Assembly: GCA_037043015.1 (NCBI GenBank)
Contig: CM073328.1
Location: 13,861,495 to 13,925,494 of the forward strand
Direction of reading: 5' to 3'
Origin: Bryum argenteum
Taxonomy: Eukaryota; Streptophyta; Bryopsida; Bryales; Bryaceae
Length of the DNA stretch: 64,000 nt
A program made the translations under genes and the position numbers. Of the stretch, positions 57,493-64,000 are shown piece after piece (within the stretch, counting starts at the first letter, position 1; every line of letters begins with the position of its first letter). Below the pieces are notes generated by a model, which had not been told where the DNA came from, did no database searches, and saw nothing but the letters and a program-made list of their open reading frames with translations.

Positions 57493-60129
57493 TTATGAAT
57501 GGCTATGGCAGGTTGCTTCATATGCCTTCAAAACATGATTCACAATGTCCGAAACTCCCTTTTTATGCTTCACCTGCACATTATCATGTGAATGACTCAT
57601 AAGATAATTGTAATACTTCGAACCACACCTCAAATACAATAACACATTTTGTTGTATGAATATGTTCATGTTCATTCATTGTCAACTAGTATAGTGTTCA
57701 CTCCTTAAAGAGTTAGTAATTCTACATCAATTTTCTTGACCATAAACAGGTTCGACAAACATTCTAATTACACCGATCTAGAGTTTTTCTTCATTTCATT
57801 TGATTATCGTTTTTTCAGAATTACCTGGGCGAAGACGAAGGGACCACCATCACGCATGCGCAGGGAGTCACGTTCCATGACCTTCAAATCAGCTCCAATG
57901 GCCTCAGCCAGATCGGTCTTGTTGATCACCTGAAACCACGAACCAGAAAACAAGCTTTCACTCTACATATCTCAAGGACTGTAAGAAACACGAAATGTAA
58001 GCTTATTTCTCCTCATTTGAGTTTATAAGGATCATGTATGTAGGTGTATGGATGGATTAGCTTACAAGCAGATCGGCTTGAGTGATGCCGGGACCGCCCT
58101 TTCGAGGAATCTTATCCCCTCCAGACACGTCGATGATGTAGATGATGTAATCTGCCAACTCCCGACTGAAATTCGCAGCCAAATTGTCTGTCCAAAAACA
58201 CACATCGAACCATCATCAAAACTCTGCTACTACAAATTATTCAAAGTATCCTGGTGGGGTTAAGAAAAGGAGGAGATGGTGGTGTTACCTCCGCCGGACT
58301 CGCACAAGAGAATGTCAGCTTTGAAAGACTGCGAAAGCTCCTCCAAGGGACCCAGATTGATGCTGATGTCCTCCCGAATTGCTGCATGTGGACACCCTCC
58401 TGTCTGCACTGCTACAATGCGCTCCGAAGCAAGAGCTCCGTGCTTCACCAGAAACTCCCCGTCCTCTTTCGTGAAGATATCATTCGTCACCTGCCTCAAA
58501 TAACAGCCCCCATATCATCATCTCAGACACAATTCGATCCATACTCCGAGCTTCTATTGAGAGAAAATCTTGTTGCTTCACCGACATCGCATTTGTAAGC
58601 ACCTTATCAAGCAACATCCTCATCTAAAAAAGAAATGGTTCTCTCAAGTTTTTAAAAAGCATTGGTTTCCTGTTATAGATACGCCATGGATACTACAACT
58701 GAGAGTGGAAGGACATGGTAGATCAGTTTCAATAAGTAGTAACAACGAATTTCTTTCATCAACATCTTAGTTTACTTTCAGGATCTCTACTTCCTCAGTA
58801 AAGTTGCAGCGGCATTGCTTCAACATGCATTATCTGGAGAATGAAATGAGCATGTTGAAGAAGCAATCAACATGCGAGCACTTTAAGCCAACAGCAAAGG
58901 AGTCGAACATACCGCAGCAATGCTATACTTGTCACGCAAAGCTTCGCAGAGCGCCAGCATCAGTGCCGTCTTCCTGCACACTCCGAATCAACCACAATGC
59001 TCATAGTGTACCAGAGCAAGCACAGAGAGAGCTGAAGAACTTTGAGGCAAAGCGCTTGGCTCCCAGCCAACTATTGAATGATGAAGACAAACGAATGAAC
59101 TGCCCACACTTCAAACGGAGCCCAAGGTTGTGGTTCCATCATAAAAAGCATCAAATTGGACAGCTAGGGTTTGAAGAACATGAGTGCTATACCCGGTGCC
59201 GACAGGGCCGCCAATGCCGACAGTGAAAGCGCGCTCCTTGAAATCGCGAGTAGACAGGGGCTGTGCTCGTCGACTGAAGAATCCAGGCGACTCCAGAGGC
59301 TCATGTGTGTGTGGAGCTAATCCGTCGTGCGAGTGGTACACCTTCCCGTCCACTCCTGTATGCTCATTACTGGTACAGAACTATCAATTGTCAGCACTCA
59401 ATTCCAGCAGAAAGGTAACCCTCATCGAGAAATCTTGACGCCAGAAAAAATATAACCCCCTTCGAGAAATCTTAACCCCAGCAAGAAGATAACCCAAATC
59501 GAGAAACACATTGCTTGCTAGCGGTTGCTCGTGATCATGATGGCTATGGCACTGATTAGAGATCTACACAACAGAGAAAGAGAACCCCGAATCGAGAAAA
59601 ATATTGCTTGCTTACGGATGCGCATGGCCATGATGCTCGTGATCATGATCGTGGCTATGCCACTCTTTGTTCAGACTCTCTAATCTAAACCCGAGAAAAG
59701 GATAACTCGAAACGACAGAGAATGCTTCCGTGATGATGATCGTGGCTATCATCAGCGGAAAAACTCCAGAAATCTTAACACCAGAGAAAGAGAACCCCGT
59801 ATCCAGAAAAAGAATGCTTACTCACGGCCATGGCACTCGATCGTGGCTATGGCCACTGTTCGTAGATACTTAGAAATCTAAACCCCAGAAGAAGGAAGTA
59901 ACAGAATGCTTGCTTACAAGGCCATGACGCTCGCGATCACGATCGGGGCTACGGCATTCTCAGTAAAAACACTACTTATCCAAATTTCAGAAGAGAGATA
60001 AGCGAGAAAAAAAAAAATTGCTTACGGATGCGCATGGCTATGGTGCTCGTGCTCATGATCGTGGCTGTGACCGTGCTCGTGCTCGTGATCATGATCGTGG
60101 CTATGGCCGTGCTCGTGAGTGTGTTCCAT
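57493..60129 (-). CDS. ureG: Urease accessory protein UreG, complete, seven exons
   Basis: UreG is the GTPase that powers delivery of nickel to urease in the cytosol, working with UreD, UreF and UreE-like metal binding. Seven exons join in phase: 60129-60026, 59369-59193, 58973-58913, 58490-58289, 58187-58066, 57929-57825 and 57573-57493, giving 283 residues. Exon 1 is a His-rich metal-binding tail ([17 protein letters not shown]). The P-loop [16 protein letters not shown] is formed across the exon 2/3 join. [20 protein letters not shown] carries the Cys-Pro-His metal site, [12 protein letters not shown] the next switch, and VINKTDL the guanine-specificity NKxD motif. Length and order match plant UreG. 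The C end is CHSHS. The exon 2 start (after GTACCAG) was chosen because it alone keeps the frame. No break seen; likely functional. Confidence 0.93.
59500..60000 (-). repeat. Serial partial copies of the His-rich ureG exon inside intron 1
   Basis: Between exons 1 and 2 at least five diverged units of about 100 bases repeat the end of exon 1 with its donor site and some intron (around 59515, 59610, 59725, 59815 and 59905). Each carries part of the CATGGC...GTGATCATGATCGTGGCTATG block. The unit at about 59608-59665 still reads [15 protein letters not shown] on the minus strand followed by GTAAGC. Others have lost parts. The flanking words AATCTTAACACCAGAGAAAG or close variants recur between units. 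Confidence 0.8.
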
Positions 60130-60930
60130 GGCTGGCGATTCCTCCTACCTGCAATCAAATTCCCCAATCATCGCGATCAGAAAAGCTTGAACAAACAATT
60201 CTTGTACTTCCCCGCGAAAAAACCTACCTATCTACACAGAACTCATCGGAAGTAACGCCAACTCCGCACACAGAAGATGAAAATGATTCTCGAATCATTT
60301 TACGATGATCACCCTCTATCATACAAAAGAAAACATCCATAAAGGACTCAGTTTTACTAGACTGAGCTTATCCAAACGAATCCGGACATTCCCATGCTGA
60401 AATCCCCGCTTCGGGTTGAGTCAGTAAAATTCCTACGATTCGGTAACCCAGCAAAGCTCTCACTTATAGCCTATCTATCAATTACTCTGAACTTTTGAGC
60501 AAACGACTTATTCCACTCGCTCGAATGTTCCCTTATGTTATGCTTTCAGGTTGAACAATCCTACATAATTCGGAAGGTGAGGTGACCCGACAAACGTCAG
60601 ACAATCTATTGATTGACAAACTCCGAGATCAGTATCCGAACATTCCTGTGCTAGAATAAGAACAAGATTCTGGCTTAGCTGAGTGAGATGAACCAACGAA
60701 CTGCAAAGGCGATCAAAGGAAAAGAAACCAGTGAGCTCACGATTGAAAGATCGGTGCAAGTGCAAGGGCGATCGCAATTGACTTACAATGCGATGGAGAT
60801 GGTGGAGAGGGAGGGATTGAAGGCCTGGCTGGAGATGAATGCCAAAGGAGGGGGGAGGAATTTGGGGGGGGGGGAGGCGGCGACCGAGGATGTGGGAACC
60901 CAATCTCGCTCGCAATGACAGGATGCGACA
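60130..60930 (-). promoter_or_regulatory. ureG 5' region
   Basis: Upstream of the ureG start. It includes a purine-rich stretch and a run of ten G at about 60866-60875, with GC content above the surroundings, in line with a plant promoter or leader. No TATA box was picked out. Open frames on both strands here lack motifs. Confidence 0.35.
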
Positions 60931-61108
60931 ATGGAGGTGAAGGTAGAAATCAGCTACGGAATTTGGGTCACCTTTATTCGCCCCGGATTTTTACTTTAAA
61001 AGCCCTTGAAAATCATGTGCCACTATCAAGGGAAGATTATGAAGGACCACTCACATGTCCTTGCTTGAAATCTAAATTCAATCACAAATAGTAATTCTTT
61101 GGATCATA

Positions 61109-62312
61109 TTAACCCCTAAACGACCACGGCCACCGATTCGGCTTTTACGGTCGAGGCCAAAAAACATTTACAGACAACTTCAAATGTTATGATCTCACAT
61201 CCAGTGATGATCCAACAGTTGAAAATTTTCACACTACTACCTATGGTAGTCTACTTCAAGATCCTACAGCTGAAGTTATCAAAAATTTCCAAAAATATTG
61301 GACGTACCCACATTAGTACATAGTGGTCAGTGTTGGGATTTCAAGCTCCCAAAACATCGTGGATCTTCATGGGTTAACCCCTAAAAGTCCAAGAAAACCG
61401 ATTTGGTTCCTTGAGATTTCAGGCAGCTCATTTTAAGGAGTTAAATTGATATTTTTGCCTAAGATTTTGAATGGATGCTCCCCATACTGTAATGTGTATG
61501 TGGTAAAATTTGCAAAGCTAAATTTTAATTTTATGACCTATATTTAGAAATTTTAGTTTTCAAGTCCAAAAGGGGCAGGTTAAAACAATTTTTTTTGAAG
61601 TATCCTTTTTTGGAAATATGTTCATTACCAAATTACTATTTAAATTCCAAAGTGTCCGAAGTCAAAAAGTTTACCATTTTTACAAGGGCAGCCTCCAAAA
61701 CTTTCAAAAACAACCTTCACAATTTCGAGTAATTTTACAGTTTTTTCTTTCAAAAATTGCCAAAATTTGAGATTTTGGATTTATCCCAATATTTTTTTTT
61801 TTTGAAATTCACATTCTCATAAATGCACCTGTTGATTGTCTTGAATTTTCTCGAACTAAATATATCATATGTGGTGCTTGTTTTGCTATATTGTTGTTTT
61901 TAGACCTTCTTTCATAAAATAATCTACATTGAGGTCAAAAAGTGGAATTGGTCTCTAAAATTTTGCATGATCGTACCCAACTTGATTACCTACATGGAAA
62001 AAAAAGACGGAAAAATGTTTGGAGTAACAATTATCAAGTTGCCCTTGGCACCATTTAGACAATGCTTCTCATGTAGCGGCATAAAAAAGTGTTGTACAAA
62101 CTTTGATTGTTACGATCTCACAAATGACAAACATCCAACGGTTGAAATTTCGACCAGTCCTTTGTATACAAGGTGGGTACAAGATCTTACGGTTCAAAGT
62201 CTAAAACCAGAATAAAAAAGTTTCTTCATTTCTCCATTTCCCAACGAAGGTGAAAAATGGCAGTTTTTGGTTCTAGAGGTTGAGAAAACGCTTGGATTTT
62301 TAGGGGTTAAAC
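61109..62312. mobile_element. Possible DNA element with TTAACCCCTAAA inverted ends
   Basis: TTAACCCCTAAA opens the stretch and TTTAGGGGTTAA closes it. A third TTAACCCCTAAAAG lies inside at about 61374, followed by ACCGATTTGG like the left end's ACCGATTCGG, so a second element or an internal duplication is likely. GATCTCACA...CATCCAAC(G/A)GTTGAAA occurs at both 61190 and 62110. The middle (61435-61720) is inverted dispersed repeat family 2. No clear target duplication and no coding sequence. Confidence 0.4.
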
Positions 62313-62779
62313 TACCCATGTGGACTTATCGTGAGGGCAGCTCACACATCTCGGGGTTGTGTTGGGGGTTGCTCTGCCTTAGCCCGTTTGTCTTAAACAA
62401 CTCACGTATTAAGTCTCCTCTTGTGTCTCAATCTCCAATTCTCGCTTCGTCTTTTTGTATATCGTTGGGTTTCTACCGGTCGGCCAAAGAGAAAGCCTCG
62501 AAAGAAGATTTTGCATGAAAGTCCTCAATAAACACAAACATTGATTCTTCTTTCTACCATTAAAACGTTTGAGATAGTAGGCGGCCTAAACTCTCAAGAT
62601 AATATGGTCAACTGGCTTTACATATTCATTATCTTCCCTTGATAGAAGCCCATGATTTTACAAGGCCTTCTGCACTCAAATCATTGAGTGCGGTTTTAAT
62701 TGAGTACTCAAAATCAAAAATAGGTTGAACAAGTACTCTATTCACATTGTACTTGAAATAGGCTAGAATTTTTTTATCC

Positions 62780-63073
62780 TATGAGACCAAAACAATCTCA
62801 TTATTTCTATATCAAGCATGACAAAAATCATAGAGTGGACTTCTCGCTCTGAGGGTGGACACTACAACTACGCTAGTTTCTAGTGCCTTGAAAATACTTG
62901 ACATAGTATTCTCCCAAAGGGCTTTGAGGTACCCATACAACAAGGTCCAAGGACTCCTCAATATAGTTGGGTGGACTATAGTGCTCAGCAGCACGCCGAC
63001 ATGGGGAATAGAACCCACAACCTCCTCATTTGGGGCCATGAGCCCTAATCACCAAGCTAAGACTTGTGGTGCC
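62780..63073 (-). mobile_element. tRNA-derived SINE candidate
   Basis: Read on the minus strand the element starts GGCACCACAAGTCTTAGCTT, where TAGCTTGGTGATTAGG resembles the pol III A box. About 35 bases later GGTTGTGGGTTCTATTCC resembles the B box, with the spacing of a tRNA gene. A non-tRNA body of about 200 bases follows and is shared with 25580-25800. No exact 3' tail or target duplication was fixed, so the far end is approximate. It is not a functional tRNA: the cloverleaf does not close. Confidence 0.55.
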
Positions 63074-63756
63074 TCATTGAACTTCCACTTAATATCTCTA
63101 ATTTCCAACAATGCCTATGTTGCCCTAACCAACTTTGTAACCACCAATAATTTCTCGTTATGAGTCACATGACATTTACTTTCAAAGTAAAAAGCATTTT
63201 ATTTTAAATACTCTTGATTTTATGAGTTGTATAAATATCTTGGAAAGTAATAGTTTAAGATTACAAAAATTCCTATAAATACAACGGATATGAGCGTCAA
63301 ACCTTCTTGACACAAACCTTTTTCAACAACAAGCCATCATGCCTCCATACTTGCCAAAATCTCCCCAAACAACCCTAATTCTAATAATGGAAAATTTTAC
63401 TTCTAAATCGTTTTATAAGATACATTATTAATATATATATATTGCTTTAATTTCTTCTTACACAGAGTGTAAGACTATAAGGTGCCCTACACTGCTCACT
63501 TTGTTGAGGTTTATGTATTTTCTTTCCTAAAAAGAGAACATAAGTCATAGCTTGTGTGTTTGATGTATATCGATACTTGTCTTGAAAAAAATCACTTCTA
63601 ATAAAATCATTCTTTCGATATTTTTATGCAATGCTTTTTCTGTTTTGGTAAGTATGCTCTTTTGTTCCTTGATGGATTATTGTTTTTAGAAGAGGTTTAT
63701 TAATACAACTTGTTTATTTATTTTAGTTTTACCAGGAAAAAATTAGCTTCTTCAAG
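63074..63756 (+). promoter_or_regulatory. Promoter and spliced leader of the MADS-box gene
   Basis: TATAAATAC at about 63274 is a good TATA box. It is followed within about 30 bases by a leader-like CA-rich stretch. Near the start codon TTTTACCAG is a likely splice acceptor, so an intron of several hundred bases probably lies in the 5' UTR, as is common in MADS genes of the MIKC class. The SINE candidate ends about 200 bases upstream of the TATA box. Confidence 0.5.
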
Positions 63757-64000
63757 ATGGGTCGCAATAGAATTGAAATCAAGCGTTTGGAGAACCCTTC
63801 CCACATCAAGTCCACTTTCAAGCAACGTATCAAGGGAGTTTTGAACAAGGCTCAAGAATTAGCAACGTTGTGTTCAGCTCAAGTAGCTCTTGTAATCATC
63901 TCAAAAGATGATGAATATGTTGGTGAATCTCATAACGGTACCATGAATGAAATTGTTCTAAGATATATGCGTCACAAACAAAACCAAGGTCGACTCATTA
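63757..64000 (+). CDS. Divergent MADS-box transcription factor, N-terminal part
   Basis: The first 81 codons are present and the gene runs off the window. MGRNRIEIKRLENPSHIKST starts a MADS domain, and LNKAQELATLCSAQVALVII its core helix and first strand. MADS proteins bind CArG boxes as dimers in the nucleus. The part after the domain (EIVLRYMRHKQNQGRLI) recalls the RYLxLPExxRGRL segment of MIKC*-class proteins, but the assignment is tentative. The usually invariant TFxKRRxGLxKKA block reads TFKQRIKGVLNKA, so several DNA-contact Lys/Arg residues are replaced. This could be a rapidly evolving, perhaps sex-linked, paralogue or a decaying copy. No stop is seen. Confidence 0.8.
   Translation, partial: MGRNRIEIKRLENPSHIKSTFKQRIKGVLNKAQELATLCSAQVALVIISKDDEYVGESHNGTMNEIVLRYMRHKQNQGRLI

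Noticed and set aside
57493-60129. Bacterial contamination or recent transfer of ureG
   Set aside because: Six GT-AG introns and the plant-type His-rich start show a plant nuclear gene.
62995-63073. Functional tRNA gene
   Set aside because: The A and B box-like words are present but the arms do not pair into a cloverleaf; a SINE head fits better.

Overview
The window looks like nuclear DNA of a land plant, most likely a liverwort close to Marchantia. The pointers are GT-AG spliced genes, a plant-type TIR-NBS-LRR, a plant UreG with a His-rich start, a MADS-box start, and a GC-rich element whose product resembles, from memory, a family common in Marchantia. This placement is inference; no search was run.

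Layout. 1-5580 is copy A of a segmental duplication whose copy B is 17132-23355. A third, inverted relative (C) lies at 48340-49790. 5650-5989 is a small MITE with TTA target duplications. 6357-9236 is a 2.9-kb CACTA-type non-autonomous DNA transposon holding three minisatellites. 10029-15349 (minus) is a TIR-NBS-LRR gene whose N-terminal exons were duplicated in tandem. About 1 kb upstream of it, 16294-16568 is a 50-bp tandem array with one CCAAT box per unit. 23400-25800 is GC-rich repeat DNA with an orphan signal-peptide exon. 27309-31857 is a GC-rich mobile element with TG...CA ends and 5-bp target duplications. It lies inside the last exon of a ribosomal protein eL33 (RPL35a) gene fragment on the minus strand. 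35139-37589 (minus) is a multi-exon gene of unknown function. 39000-45520 holds a tnp2-type transposase gene followed by the C-terminal exons of a rhomboid/UBA (RBL15-like) gene, which sit between two copies of the transposase 3' tail. 46-57 kb is AT-rich repeat DNA with two hairpin CACTA MITEs. 57493-60129 (minus) is a complete seven-exon ureG. 61.1-63.1 kb is repeats including a tRNA-like SINE. 63757-64000 is the start of a divergent MADS-box gene that runs off the window.

The genes form no pathway. They are separate host genes (immune receptor, urease maturation, transcription factor) in DNA shaped by transposons. The strongest results are transposon insertions whose target duplications can be read directly. 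The others are the eL33 insertion, the serially duplicated His-rich ureG exon, and a set of differences between duplications A and B in which CAG/CTG sites of B are mostly CG or damaged in A.
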